A DNA stretch of 64,000 nt. It comes from Micromonospora sp. WMMD1082. GTDB taxonomy: Bacteria; Actinomycetota; Actinomycetes; Mycobacteriales; Micromonosporaceae. The translations under genes and the position numbers were made by a program. The DNA lies in NCBI RefSeq assembly GCF_029626175.1, contig NZ_JARUBM010000002.1, positions 6,031,001 through 6,095,000 of the forward strand. The letters run 5' to 3'. This document shows positions 8,159-16,632 of the stretch, one piece after another; position 1 is the stretch's first letter; each line of letters begins with the position of its first letter. The notes under the pieces are model-generated. The model was not told where the DNA came from and made no database searches. It saw nothing but the letters and a program-made list of their open reading frames with translations.

Positions 8159-8186
8159 ACTTGACATAATGTCAATTATCGAATCG
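8159..8186 (-). other. candidate chromosomal dif site
   Basis: Read on the + strand the 28-mer is ACTTGACATAA, TGTCAA, TTATCGAATCG. The first arm equals the complement of the conserved XerD arm TTATGTCAAGT of the actinobacterial dif consensus as I recall it. The centre and the inner six bases of the other arm (CGATAA on the - strand) also agree; only the outer XerC arm differs. It overlaps the last codons of the small gene ending at 8176. The same bases contain a 15-base palindrome, TTGACATAATGTCAA, so a regulator site is the alternative reading. Confidence 0.65.
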
Positions 8187-8358
8187 CGCCCGGGTCCGGG
8201 GTTTCGGTGCCGGCCCGCTCGTCCACCATGTAGCGGGCGTACCAGTCTGGCCAGTCCGGGTCCGGACGGCCGAGTTTCTCCTCGTGCCGGCCGTGCGCGG
8301 ACGCCGCCCGGCGCAGCGCGCCTGCCAGGTCGTCCGCCGAGTCGTAGGTCGTCTGCAT
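8176..8358 (-). CDS. small conserved-looking acidic protein, 60 residues
   Basis: A 60-residue soluble protein with SADDLAGALRRAASAHGRHEEKL (amphipathic helix) followed by PDPDWPDWYARYMVDERAG. The DWPDWYARYM segment resembles C-terminal tails I associate with actinobacterial VOC-fold and DNA-repair-related small proteins, but no function can be assigned. The ATG at 8358 has a strong GAGAGGAG ribosome site. It is the last gene of a three-gene run with the SDR (15-base gap) and GH15 genes upstream on the same strand. Its stop codon lies within the dif candidate. Confidence 0.7.
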   Translation of the reverse strand: MQTTYDSADDLAGALRRAASAHGRHEEKLGRPDPDWPDWYARYMVDERAGTETPDPGAIR

Positions 8359-8373
8359 ACCGATGCTCCTCTC

Positions 8374-9153
8374 TTACGCGCCCTGGCCCTGGTTCTGCAT
8401 CAGGCCACCGTCCATGAAGTACGTCGACCCGGTGACGTAGTCGGCGTCGTCGCTGGCGAGGAAGACGGCCACCTTGGCGATCTCCACCGGTTGCGCCGCC
8501 CGCTTCCACGGGATGCTCTGGACCTGCTCCTCGAGATATGCCGGGTCGTCGATCGCCCGCTGGTTGAACGGGGTGAGCACCATCCCCGGCCCGATGTTGT
8601 TGACGTTCAGGTGCATCGGGGCGACCTCCAGGGCGAGGCTCTTGGCGAACTCCAGCAGGGCGCCCTTGCTGGTGTCGTAGTCCGAACCGCCGGCGCGGGC
8701 GACCTCCTGGTGGACCGATGTGGTGTTGATGATCTTTCCGTTACCGCCCTGGTCGCGGCGGTGCCGCACGAAACGTCGGGAGCAGAAGAACGCGCCGTAG
8801 ACGTTGACCCGGATGGCCCGGTCCCAGGTGTCGGTGTCCAGATCGGCGACGGGAATGCCGGAGGCGTCCACCCCGGCGTTGTTCATCAGGATGTCGAGCG
8901 TGCCGAACGCGTCCAACGCCTCGTCGAACATCGCCTCGACCTGGTGTTCGACGCTGATGTCGCCCTGCACCACGACGGCCCGCCGGCCGGCCCGTTCCAC
9001 CTCCGCCCTCGTACGGTCGGCGCCGGCGTGGTCGTGCAGGTAGTGCACCACCACGTCCGCGCCCTCCCGGCCGAACTCGATCGCGGTGGCCTGCCCGATC
9101 CCGGAGTCCGAGCCGGTGATCAGGGCGGTCTTTCCTTCGAGGCGTCCGGTCAC
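8374..9153 (-). CDS. SDR family oxidoreductase (glucose 1-dehydrogenase-like)
   Basis: NAD(P)-dependent dehydrogenase of 259 residues. Seen: TGSDSGIGQATAIEF (cofactor TGxxxGIG), MNNAGVDASG (NNAG), IINTTSVHQEVARAGGSDYDTSKG (Ser, Tyr and Lys of the active site), and GPGMVLTPFNQ. The C-terminal FLASDDADYVTGSTYFMDGGL is typical of classical SDRs. The closest group is glucose or 3-oxoacyl dehydrogenases. Its GTG start overlaps the stop of the GH15 gene (GTGA), so the two are translationally coupled; a role with a trehalase/glucoamylase product such as glucose is plausible but inferred. Confidence 0.9.
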   Translation of the reverse strand: MTGRLEGKTALITGSDSGIGQATAIEFGREGADVVVHYLHDHAGADRTRAEVERAGRRAVVVQGDISVEHQVEAMFDEALDAFGTLDILMNNAGVDASGIPVADLDTDTWDRAIRVNVYGAFFCSRRFVRHRRDQGGNGKIINTTSVHQEVARAGGSDYDTSKGALLEFAKSLALEVAPMHLNVNNIGPGMVLTPFNQRAIDDPAYLEEQVQSIPWKRAAQPVEIAKVAVFLASDDADYVTGSTYFMDGGLMQNQGQGA

Positions 9154-11000
9154 GAGAAAGCTCCCTCCGTGTGACCCGTGCCGGCCGGCACGGGATGTTG
9201 CGGCTGGCCGGCGGCGTCGCGTCGGTGCACCGCCTCGGTGAGCCGGCCGGCGGCGTTGATCAGCCCGATGTGCGAGAAGGCCTGCGGGAAGTTGCCCAGG
9301 GGCTCCCCCGTGGTGGGGTCGACCTGCTCGGCGAAGAGACCCAGGTCGTTGACCCGGCCGGCGAGCTGACCGAACAGATGTTCGGCCCGGTCCACCTCAC
9401 CGGCCAGCGCCAGGCAGGTGACCAGCCAGAAGGAGCAGATGACGAAACCGGCCGAGTCGCCCTCCCAGCGGCGTACCAGCCCGTCGTGGGACAGCTTGCG
9501 CTCGATCACGGTCATCGTGGCGCGCATCCGTGGATCGTCGGCCGGCAGGAAGCCGACCAGCGGCATCATCAGCACGGAGGCGTCCAGGTGGTCGGAGTCG
9601 AAGGCCCCGGTGAAGGTGCCGAGCCGTTCGTTCCAGCCCCGGGTCAGTACGGCCCGGCGGATCTCGTCGCGGGCCGCCGCCCAGCGCGCCACCTCGGCCT
9701 CGTCGCCCAGCTGGAGGCCGAAGCGGACGGCCCGGTCCAGCGCCGTCCAGCACAGCACCTTGGAGGAGAGGTAGTGCCGTCGGGCGTCCCGTGCCTCCCA
9801 CATGCCGGCGTCCGGGCGGCGCCAGCCCCGCATCGCCTGGTCCGCGAGGTCGTGCAGCAGGTGTCGCACGTCGGGGGTCATCGGGTCGAGGTAGTGGCGC
9901 ATCAGCCAGGCCGCGTCGAGGACCTCGCCGAGGACGTCGTTCTGTCGCTGCTTCCAGGCGTCGTTGCCGATGGCGACCGGCCGGCTGTCGGCGTACCCGG
10001 CGAGGTGGTCGAGGTGGTGCTCGGTGAGGTCCCGCTCGCCCTGCACGCCGTACATGATGGGTACCGGTTCGTCGCTGATCCGCCCGGTCGCGTGGGCCAC
10101 CCAGGCGAACTGCCGGGTCGCCTCGTCGGGGCAGGCGGCGCGCCACAGGGCCTGGAGGGTGAGGCTGAAGTCGCGTACCCAGACGTAGCGGTAGTCGTAG
10201 TTGCGGTTGCCGCCCGGTTGCTCGGGCAGCGAGGTGGTGGCCGCGGCGACGATGGCGCCGCTGGGCTGGTAGGTCAGCCCCTGCAGGATGATGGCGCTGC
10301 GTCGCACCTGGTCGGGGAAGAGGCCGTGGTACTGGTCGCGGTGCAGGTCGGTCCAGGAGCGCCAGCCGGCGACCGCGTCGGCGATGAGCCGGTCGGCGTC
10401 GGGCTGGGAGGGTGGGCCGGAGTCGTAGGTCGGGGCGTGTCCGAGGGTGAACCGGTAGGTGTCGGTGGCGCGTACGGTGAAGTGGGCGGTGGCGTTGCCC
10501 TGCGCGCAGGTGAGCGGGACGTCGCCGCGCAGGCTCAGGCGGCAGGCGCCGGCGATCGCCTCGACGGTGCCGTCGTGGTCGGTCAGGTAGGCGGTCACCC
10601 GCCCGTACTCGAATCGTGGCCGGTAGTCCAGGCGTACCGGTACCTCTCCGGTGAGCCCTTCGACGACGCGACCCAGCGCTCTCGGTGAGCGCAGGCCGAT
10701 GTCGTGACCGCGGGCGCCGGGTTCCAGGGCGAGGGCGTCGGTCAGCGCGATGCTGCCGTGCGGGGTGGTGAAGACGGTACGCAGCACGAGGGTGTCCGGG
10801 AGGTATGACCGCTCGGTGGTGAAGGTGCCCTCCGGTTGGATCGACCAGTGGCCGGCGTCGTCGTCGAGCAGGCGCGCGAAGACGGCGGGTGCGTCGAAGC
10901 GGTGCGGGCACCACCAGTTCACCGAGCCGGCGCGGTCGACCAGGGCGGCGGTGTGCCCGTCGGCGAGGTAGCCGTGGTCACCGATGCGTCCGCTGTTCAC
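9150..11000 (-). CDS. glycoside hydrolase family 15 protein (glucoamylase/trehalase-like)
   Basis: Inverting alpha-glucosidase of 616 residues, the usual length for the actinobacterial GH15 group that includes trehalases and glucoamylases. Visible: IGDHGYLADGHTAALVDRAG and VNWWCPHRFDAPAVFARLLD at the N-terminal beta domain, then the (alpha/alpha)6 barrel with NRNYDYRYVWVRDFSLTLQAL, GMWEARDARRHYLSSKVLCW (first catalytic Glu region) and FAEQVDPTTGEPLGNFPQAF (second catalytic Glu). No signal peptide, so it acts on cytoplasmic alpha-glucans or trehalose. It is first gene of an apparent operon with the SDR and the 60-residue protein. Confidence 0.92.
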   Translation of the reverse strand: MNSGRIGDHGYLADGHTAALVDRAGSVNWWCPHRFDAPAVFARLLDDDAGHWSIQPEGTFTTERSYLPDTLVLRTVFTTPHGSIALTDALALEPGARGHDIGLRSPRALGRVVEGLTGEVPVRLDYRPRFEYGRVTAYLTDHDGTVEAIAGACRLSLRGDVPLTCAQGNATAHFTVRATDTYRFTLGHAPTYDSGPPSQPDADRLIADAVAGWRSWTDLHRDQYHGLFPDQVRRSAIILQGLTYQPSGAIVAAATTSLPEQPGGNRNYDYRYVWVRDFSLTLQALWRAACPDEATRQFAWVAHATGRISDEPVPIMYGVQGERDLTEHHLDHLAGYADSRPVAIGNDAWKQRQNDVLGEVLDAAWLMRHYLDPMTPDVRHLLHDLADQAMRGWRRPDAGMWEARDARRHYLSSKVLCWTALDRAVRFGLQLGDEAEVARWAAARDEIRRAVLTRGWNERLGTFTGAFDSDHLDASVLMMPLVGFLPADDPRMRATMTVIERKLSHDGLVRRWEGDSAGFVICSFWLVTCLALAGEVDRAEHLFGQLAGRVNDLGLFAEQVDPTTGEPLGNFPQAFSHIGLINAAGRLTEAVHRRDAAGQPQHPVPAGTGHTEGAFS

Positions 11001-11064
11001 GGGGGTGCCTACCCGCCCGGGTGGGGTGGCATGCCTCGCCCGGCTCTCCCCGGTGTGGTCGGGG

Positions 11065-11937
11065 TCAGGGCCGGTCGGGGTGCCCGGCGGGCGCTGGTGG
11101 GGTGTTGCGGCGCAGGGTGATCGAGTCGGCGGTGTGTTCGACCGCGAGCAGGGTGCCGGGTGGGAAGGCCGCCGCGGCCTCGGGAGGCAGCTGGATGGTG
11201 CCGTCCCCCGCGACCACCGCGAAGTCGCGGCCGTCGCGCCCCTCGGCGCCGACCCGGCCGTCGCGGATGGTGACGGCGCGTCCCAGTCGGGCGCCGACCT
11301 CGCCGTCGTGGGTCACCACGACGACGGTGGTGCCGCGCTCGGTGTTGATCGTTTCCAGTGCGGTGAGGACCTCGTCGCGGCCGGTCCGGTCGAGTTGGCT
11401 GGTCGGCTCGTCGACCAGGAGCAGTCCCGGTCCGGCCGCGAGACCCAGCGCGAGGGCGGCGCGTTGTCGTTGGCCGGGGGTCAGCTCGCCGGTTCGGTGG
11501 CGGCCGGCGCCGGTGAGACCGACGAGGTCCAGGATCTTCTCCGGGGGGTCCAGCCGCCGGTCGGCGAGGCGTGCGGCGGGGCGCTGGGCGAGCCAGATGT
11601 TGCGGTTCAGCGACGCGTACGGCAGGAGGTTGCGTTCGGCGCCCTGAAGCACGGTACCGATCAGGGTTCCACGGAGCGCGGCGAGGTGCCTCGGGGAGAT
11701 CCGCGCCAGGTCGTGGCCGCCGACGAGGGCGCGTCCCGCGCTGGGGCGCATGAGTCCGGCGAGCACCGACACCAGGGTGGACTTGCCGGAGCCGGAGGGG
11801 CCGACGAGGGCCAGCATCTCACCGGCGGAGATGCTCAGGTCCACCCCGGAGAGGGCGACCACGTCTCCGGCCGCCGCCGGGTAGATGTGCACCAGGCGGA
11901 GACAGGCGACGGGTACGCCCGCGCCCGCCACGCTCAT
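11065..11937 (-). CDS. ABC transporter ATPase with AbrB-like C-terminal tail (cluster 1)
   Basis: LolD/MacB-type ATPase of 290 residues. Walker A is GPSGSGKST; the Q-loop region reads GTVLQGAERNLLPY; Walker B is LLLVDEPTSQLD; the switch His is in VVVVTHDGEVG. The ABC signature is altered: ELTPGQRQR instead of LSGGQ. After about residue 235 a tail (FAVVAGDGTIQLPPEAAAAF then PPGTLLAVEHTADSITL) has the pattern of a SpoVT/AbrB swapped-hairpin half: a loop, IxLP, then xGTxLxVExxxDxIxL. The same architecture occurs at 33657. Starts at ATG 11937, overlapping the permease stop (ATGA). The three genes 15689-11065 probably form one exporter. Confidence 0.9.
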   Translation of the reverse strand: MSVAGAGVPVACLRLVHIYPAAAGDVVALSGVDLSISAGEMLALVGPSGSGKSTLVSVLAGLMRPSAGRALVGGHDLARISPRHLAALRGTLIGTVLQGAERNLLPYASLNRNIWLAQRPAARLADRRLDPPEKILDLVGLTGAGRHRTGELTPGQRQRAALALGLAAGPGLLLVDEPTSQLDRTGRDEVLTALETINTERGTTVVVVTHDGEVGARLGRAVTIRDGRVGAEGRDGRDFAVVAGDGTIQLPPEAAAAFPPGTLLAVEHTADSITLRRNTPPAPAGHPDRP

Positions 11938-14900
11938 CGGGAACTCCGGCGGTTCACGGCGGTGACCAGGACCAGGCCCGCGACCGTCGCGGTCACGGTG
12001 AACGCGGCGACGGCCGGTAGGGTGATCGAGGCCAGCCAGCCGATGTCCGGCCGGGTGGGCAGGGGTACCACCGGGTGGCCGTCGCGGAACAGGCGTTGCC
12101 CGTCCCGGGTGAGGATCCAGATCAGCCCGGCGGCGAGGCTGCCCGCGGCGGTGGCGGCCGCGACGATCCAGCCGTAGCCGCCGCGGATCGCGCGGGCGGG
12201 TAGCCCCTGCCGTCGCAGCGCGACGAGGGTGGTGACCCGGTCGCGGTGTCCGACGGCGGCGGCCGCGATGATGCCGGCGGCGCCGATCAGTGCGCCGGCG
12301 GCCGCGGCGAACAGGTTGAAGTCCAGGGCGAGCGCCGGGCCCTGCCGGTCGAAGGTCTGGCTGGTCGCGGTGATGGTCCGGTCGTAGGTGATGACGAGGC
12401 CGTGTGCGCGGAGCTGGTCGAGCACGTCGGGGGGTGCCGTGGTGGCCAGCCAGACCTCCTCGGTGCCGGCGTGGCCGCCGGTGGCGAGCCGGTCGGCGTA
12501 TTCGAGGTCGACGAGCGTGCCGTGCGGGCCGGTTCGGGGTAGCCGCTCGGCGAGGCCGACGACCCGGGTGGCGACCTGTGTGCCGTCGAATCCCTGGTGG
12601 GAGTGGTTGTGGCCGAAGGGGATGCCGGCTGACCTGGTGGGCCAGGCGGGTAGCGGGTGGGGGGTGTCGGCGACGACGGCGCTGGCGGATCCGCCGCCCT
12701 CCGGCAGGGTCAGGTTCAGCCCCGCGCTCCCCTGTTCCGGTGGGGTGGGGTGTTCCTCCAGGCCGGTGTAGCGCCAGGAGCCGGGTCGGGCCAGTTCCGC
12801 GCCGGTGGTCAGCATCGTGTCGCCGTCGCCGTGGCGCAGCTCGGTGATCCTGAGGTGCAGCGGGGTGGGTGCACGAGGGCTGTTGACCGTGATGTTGGCC
12901 AGCCGGCACCCCGTCTCGCATTCGGGAACGCGGACGAGGTAGTCGTCGGTGCCCGGGGTGATCGGTGTGTCCGCCTTCACCTGTCGGCTTCCGGTGTCGT
13001 TGGCGATGGTGACGTACAGGCCGGGTTGGAGCGGCCCGTACGCCGTCGTGTCGTACGTGGCGGTGGCGGTGAGGGTGAGGGTGCGACCGCGCAGCAGCAG
13101 TGGTGGTGCCGGTGGTGCGGGGTGCAGGTGGGTGTGCATGTCGGCCAGCGACGTGCCGTACGACGGGTGTTGTTCGGCCACGGTGGCCAGTCGGGCGGAG
13201 TCCACCGCGAGCAGCGTCCCGCCGCCCGGTTCGGCCTGCGTGGCGACCACGACCGCCATCGCGAAGTGTCCCGGTGGGTCGATGGCGCGGGTGGCGTCGA
13301 GCAGGTGTTTGCGGGACATGGCGTCGACACCGACGACGCGGGGGGCACCGACCTCCACGATGGCCCGGTTCGTGTAGGCGGTGGTCGCCACGTCCCGGAT
13401 GCCGGCGGTGAAGGCGAGCAGGCCGATGACCACGGTGAGCAGCGCCACCAGCGGGCGGATGCGTGGTTGTCGGGCCAGTTGGACGAGGGCCAGGCCGGTG
13501 GCGGTGCGTCCGTGGCGCAGCAGTGCGCCGCCGGCCGTCGCGCCGACGCCCATGGCGACCCGGGCGGCGAGCAGGCCGACGGCGAGGGCGGCGGCGATCG
13601 GGGCCAGCAACGCCAGTCCGGTTGCTGGTCCGCCGGTGCGCAGCTGTACCACGGCGGCCGCGGCGACGGAGATCGCGACGATGTCGGCGATGCCGGCGCG
13701 CCAGCGGTTGCCTCGGGCGGGTACCCGTCGGAGCAGGTCGGTGACGGGCGCGGAGATGGTGCGGAGTTGGGCGGCGAGGACGGCGGCGAGCGCTCCGGCG
13801 GCGGCTGCGGTGGCGTAGCCGAGTGCGGTGGCGTCGAGGGTGATGTCGGCGGTGCCGGGCAGCGTGTGGGTGGCGAGCAGGTCGGCGGTGGCGAGCCCGG
13901 CCAGGCAGGCCAGCGGGATCGCGGCGAGGGCGGGTACGGCGTGTTCGCCGATGGCGAGCGCCCAGAGCCGGGTGCGCCGCACTCCGCGCAGCATCAGCAG
14001 GCCCTGGTCGGGGCGTCGTTCGTCGGCGGCCGAGGCGACCACCATGAAGAGCACCAGCCAGCAGAGCAGGACGAGCAGGCAGCCGCCGAGGGTCACGCCG
14101 AGGTTCAGGTGGTGGCGGTTGTCCGCTACCCGGTCGAGCAGGGCGGGTAGCCGGCTGCCCGCTCCGTAACCCGCGCGGGTCGCGTCCTGCTGGGCGGCGG
14201 TGATCTCGGACTTGATCTCTTCGGTGGGGCGGGTGCGGAGCGTGTGTGCGGTGACGAACAGGTCCGCTGTGGTCCGGAAGAGGAGTTCCTTGTCGTCGGC
14301 GAGTGGTGACGTTCCGGCGATGAAGATGGCGTCGGACGCGCTGCCGACCCGCGGGGTGTCGGTGCGACCGGGGGGTGGCGGCCGGAGGTATTCGTTGCCG
14401 GCCCAGTAGGCGTCGCGCGGGTCGAGGGGGCGGTACACGCCGACCACGGTCAGGGTGAGTCGGTCGAAGGTGACGGGGTCGCCGACGGTGATGCCGAGGT
14501 GCGCGGCGGTGTTCGTGCTGATCATCGCCTGGGGGTGTTGTCCGGCGGGGGTGGGTGCGGGGCAGGTGCCGGTGACCGCGACCCGTTCGCAGGTGCCCTG
14601 CCGGAAGACGAGCATCGACGGCACGTCGGCGTCCGGTCCGGTGGCGCGTCCGGTGCGCTGGGCGCCGAGGACGGTGTCGAATCCGGCCGGGGTGAGTGGG
14701 GCCAGCTGCCCGGCGAGGAAGTCGCGGTCGGCGTCGGTGGGCAGCCCTTCGGATTCGACGATGCTGGTCAGGCGCAGCCGGTGTTCGTCGGGTGCGGCGG
14801 TGGCGAGTTCGTGGTCGGCGAGGGCCTGGCCCGCGGCGGTGGCGAAGATGGGTGCGGCCGCTGCGGCGGCACCGGCGAGGGTTGCCAGCAGGAGCACCGC

Positions 14901-14951
14901 GATGGCCTGCATCCGGCGGGCGGCGAGCGCCCCGGCGATGAGGGCCAGCAT
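11934..14951 (-). CDS. giant FtsX-like ABC permease (cluster 1)
   Basis: Membrane component of a MacB/FtsX-type ABC system, 1005 residues. An N-terminal helix (MQAIAVLLLATLAGAAAAAA) precedes a large extracellular part, then a helix block around residues 270-520 (LGGCLLVLLCWLVLFMVVASA, DQGLLMLRGVRRTRLWAL, the FtsX 'LR..G' element), a second extracellular domain, and three C-terminal helices (LFAAAAGALIGAAGIIAAAA onward). It thus holds two FtsX cores in one chain. Such proteins mechanotransmit or export lipoproteins and peptides; substrate unknown. It sits between the two ATPase genes; the upstream ATPase is 90 bases away. Confidence 0.9.
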   Translation of the reverse strand: MLALIAGALAARRMQAIAVLLLATLAGAAAAAAPIFATAAGQALADHELATAAPDEHRLRLTSIVESEGLPTDADRDFLAGQLAPLTPAGFDTVLGAQRTGRATGPDADVPSMLVFRQGTCERVAVTGTCPAPTPAGQHPQAMISTNTAAHLGITVGDPVTFDRLTLTVVGVYRPLDPRDAYWAGNEYLRPPPPGRTDTPRVGSASDAIFIAGTSPLADDKELLFRTTADLFVTAHTLRTRPTEEIKSEITAAQQDATRAGYGAGSRLPALLDRVADNRHHLNLGVTLGGCLLVLLCWLVLFMVVASAADERRPDQGLLMLRGVRRTRLWALAIGEHAVPALAAIPLACLAGLATADLLATHTLPGTADITLDATALGYATAAAAGALAAVLAAQLRTISAPVTDLLRRVPARGNRWRAGIADIVAISVAAAAVVQLRTGGPATGLALLAPIAAALAVGLLAARVAMGVGATAGGALLRHGRTATGLALVQLARQPRIRPLVALLTVVIGLLAFTAGIRDVATTAYTNRAIVEVGAPRVVGVDAMSRKHLLDATRAIDPPGHFAMAVVVATQAEPGGGTLLAVDSARLATVAEQHPSYGTSLADMHTHLHPAPPAPPLLLRGRTLTLTATATYDTTAYGPLQPGLYVTIANDTGSRQVKADTPITPGTDDYLVRVPECETGCRLANITVNSPRAPTPLHLRITELRHGDGDTMLTTGAELARPGSWRYTGLEEHPTPPEQGSAGLNLTLPEGGGSASAVVADTPHPLPAWPTRSAGIPFGHNHSHQGFDGTQVATRVVGLAERLPRTGPHGTLVDLEYADRLATGGHAGTEEVWLATTAPPDVLDQLRAHGLVITYDRTITATSQTFDRQGPALALDFNLFAAAAGALIGAAGIIAAAAVGHRDRVTTLVALRRQGLPARAIRGGYGWIVAAATAAGSLAAGLIWILTRDGQRLFRDGHPVVPLPTRPDIGWLASITLPAVAAFTVTATVAGLVLVTAVNRRSSR

Positions 14952-15041
14952 GGGTCGGACGGTAGTGAGCGCTCGTGTCGTCGGGTGTCCCGACGTGACT
15001 ATCGATACCGGACGGTGATCGGGAAGCTCCGGGATGCGCGG

Positions 15042-15689
15042 TCATCCTCGGACGAGTTCGGCTCTGCCCTGGTCGAGGTGCAGTTCGGCTTCGCAGGCGG
15101 CGGCGATGTCCGGGTCGTGGGTGGCGAACACGACGGTGGCGCCTCGGTGGGCCTGCTGGTGCAGCAGGTCCAGGACGCGGTGCCGGTTGTCGGCGTCGAG
15201 TTCGCTGGTGATCTCGTCGGCGAGCAGGACGCTGCCGCGTAGGGCCAGGCCACGGGCGATCGCGGTGCGTTGTTGCTGGCCGCCGGAGAGTTCCTCGACG
15301 AGGTGGCTGGCCTGGCCGGTGAGGCCGAGCTGGTCGAGGATCTCGGTGGTGCGGCGGTGGGCTTCCGAGGGTGCGATGCCGCGGGCGGAGCAGACGACCT
15401 GGATGTTCTCGGCGGCGGTGAGGATGGGGGCGAGGCCGTTGTCCTGTGGGATGAGCACGATCTGGCGGGCCACGGCGTCGTCGCGGTCGCGCAGCGGCCG
15501 ACCCTGTACGCGTACCGTGCCGGCGCGGGGGCGCAGCAGCCCGGCCAGCGCGTGCAGCAGGGTGGTCTTGCCGGCCCCGGAGGGCCCGGTGACCGCCGTT
15601 ACCTGGCCGGGGGCGAGGTGCAGCGAGACGCCGGTGAGCACCGGTTGCCGATTCCCGTAGCCGAGGGTCACGTTGTCGGTGGTCAGCAT
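15042..15689 (-). CDS. ABC transporter ATPase, short partner (cluster 1)
   Basis: MacB/LolD-like ATPase of 215 residues. Walker A GPSGAGKTT, Q-loop IVLIPQDNGLAPILTAAENI, signature ELSGGQQQR, Walker B VLLADEITSELD and switch VVFATHD are all intact. It lacks the C-terminal tail of its partner. The phrase GLAPILTAAENI is nearly repeated in the short ATPase of cluster 2 (GLIPILSAAENV), suggesting a conserved heterodimer of one tailed and one plain ATPase. Start set at ATG 15689. The 90 bases before the permease hold no gene. Confidence 0.9.
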   Translation of the reverse strand: MLTTDNVTLGYGNRQPVLTGVSLHLAPGQVTAVTGPSGAGKTTLLHALAGLLRPRAGTVRVQGRPLRDRDDAVARQIVLIPQDNGLAPILTAAENIQVVCSARGIAPSEAHRRTTEILDQLGLTGQASHLVEELSGGQQQRTAIARGLALRGSVLLADEITSELDADNRHRVLDLLHQQAHRGATVVFATHDPDIAAACEAELHLDQGRAELVRG

Positions 15690-15779
15690 GGCGGGGTGGC
15701 ACCTCCGCGACGGGGTAGATCGGCAGGGTGTCACAGCGGGTGGTCGGCGCACAACGGCGCAGGCGGGTGTCGGGGTTGG

Positions 15780-16508
15780 TCAGAGGCCGCCGCCGACGCG
15801 GATGACGGCGCCGGTGGTGTAGGAGGCGTCGGGGCTGAGCAGCCAGGCGATGGCGGCGGCGACCTCGTCGGGTTCGCCGGGCCGGCCCAGGGGGATGCGG
15901 CCGGCGGCGCGGTCGGGGCGGTCGGGTTGGCCGGACAGGGCGTGGATGTCGGTGCGGATGATGCCGGGGGCGACGGCGTTGACGCGGATGCCTCGGGGGG
16001 CGAGTTCCTTGGCCAGGCCGATGGTGAGGGCGTCGGTGGCGGCCTTGACGGCGGCGTAGTGGACGTACTCCCCTGGGCTGCCGAGGGTGGCGGCGACGGA
16101 GGAGACGTTGACGATGGCGGCGCCGTCGGTCATCCTTCGGGCGGCTTGTTGGGCGCAGAGGACGTAGCCGACGAGGTTGACGTCGACGACGCGGCGCAGG
16201 TCGTCGGCGTCGAGGTCGGTGAAGGGGCCGATCGGGCTGGTGATGCCGGCGTTGTTGACCAGCCCGCCGAGCGGGCCGAGTTCGGCGGCGGCGTCGAAGA
16301 GGGCGGTGACCTGGGCGGGGTCGCGGGTGTCGGCGGGTACGGCGATGGCGCGTACGCCGGTGGCGCGCAGCTCGGCCACGACGGTGTCGGCGGCGGCGTG
16401 GTCGCGGCGGTAACCGAGTGCGACGTGCTGGCCGGTGTGGGCGAGGCGGCGGGCGGTGGCGGCACCGATGCCGCGGCTGCCGCCGGTGATGACGGTGACG
16501 TTCGCCAA
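15780..16508 (-). CDS. SDR family oxidoreductase (FabG-like)
   Basis: NADP-dependent 3-oxoacyl-reductase-type SDR of 242 residues. Seen: VTVITGGSRGIGAATARRL (TGxxxGIG), LVNNAGITSP, IVNVSSVAATLGSPGEYVHY then AAVKAATDAL (Ser, Tyr, Lys triad), RVNAVAPGIIRTD and the C-terminal SYTTGAVIRVGGGL. The TTG at 16508 is chosen as the start because CAGGGGAG stands 6-12 bases before it and family similarity begins at the next residue; no ATG/GTG fits. It is divergent from the 16633 gene across 124 bases. Substrate unknown. Confidence 0.88.
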   Translation of the reverse strand: MANVTVITGGSRGIGAATARRLAHTGQHVALGYRRDHAAADTVVAELRATGVRAIAVPADTRDPAQVTALFDAAAELGPLGGLVNNAGITSPIGPFTDLDADDLRRVVDVNLVGYVLCAQQAARRMTDGAAIVNVSSVAATLGSPGEYVHYAAVKAATDALTIGLAKELAPRGIRVNAVAPGIIRTDIHALSGQPDRPDRAAGRIPLGRPGEPDEVAAAIAWLLSPDASYTTGAVIRVGGGL

Positions 16509-16632
16509 TGCGCTGCTCCCCTGCCCCCGGTTGTTGGCGGTGAGGGTACCGGACGGTGGGGGTTGATCTTTGCGGTGTCGGGGTGGGCTGGTATCAAGGC
16601 AGACGTTCACCGGTGGAGGGAAGAGGTTGCTG

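Noticed and set aside
8161..8175. TTGACATAATGTCAA read as a -35 element or simple regulator palindrome
   Set aside because: No -10 at a suitable distance on either strand towards a gene start; the extended match to dif explains more bases. Kept as the alternative in the feature entry.
6800..8200. C-rich to G-rich switch as a replication origin
   Set aside because: No dnaA, dnaN or DnaA-box cluster; the adjacent dif-like sequence points to a terminus instead, though polarity is unusual.
11065..15702. A 1,545-codon open frame on the minus strand across the whole of ABC cluster 1
   Set aside because: Only its last 290 codons look like protein (the ATPase). The rest is Arg/Pro/His-rich, runs over clear permease and ATPase genes in other frames, and is a GC-rich shadow.
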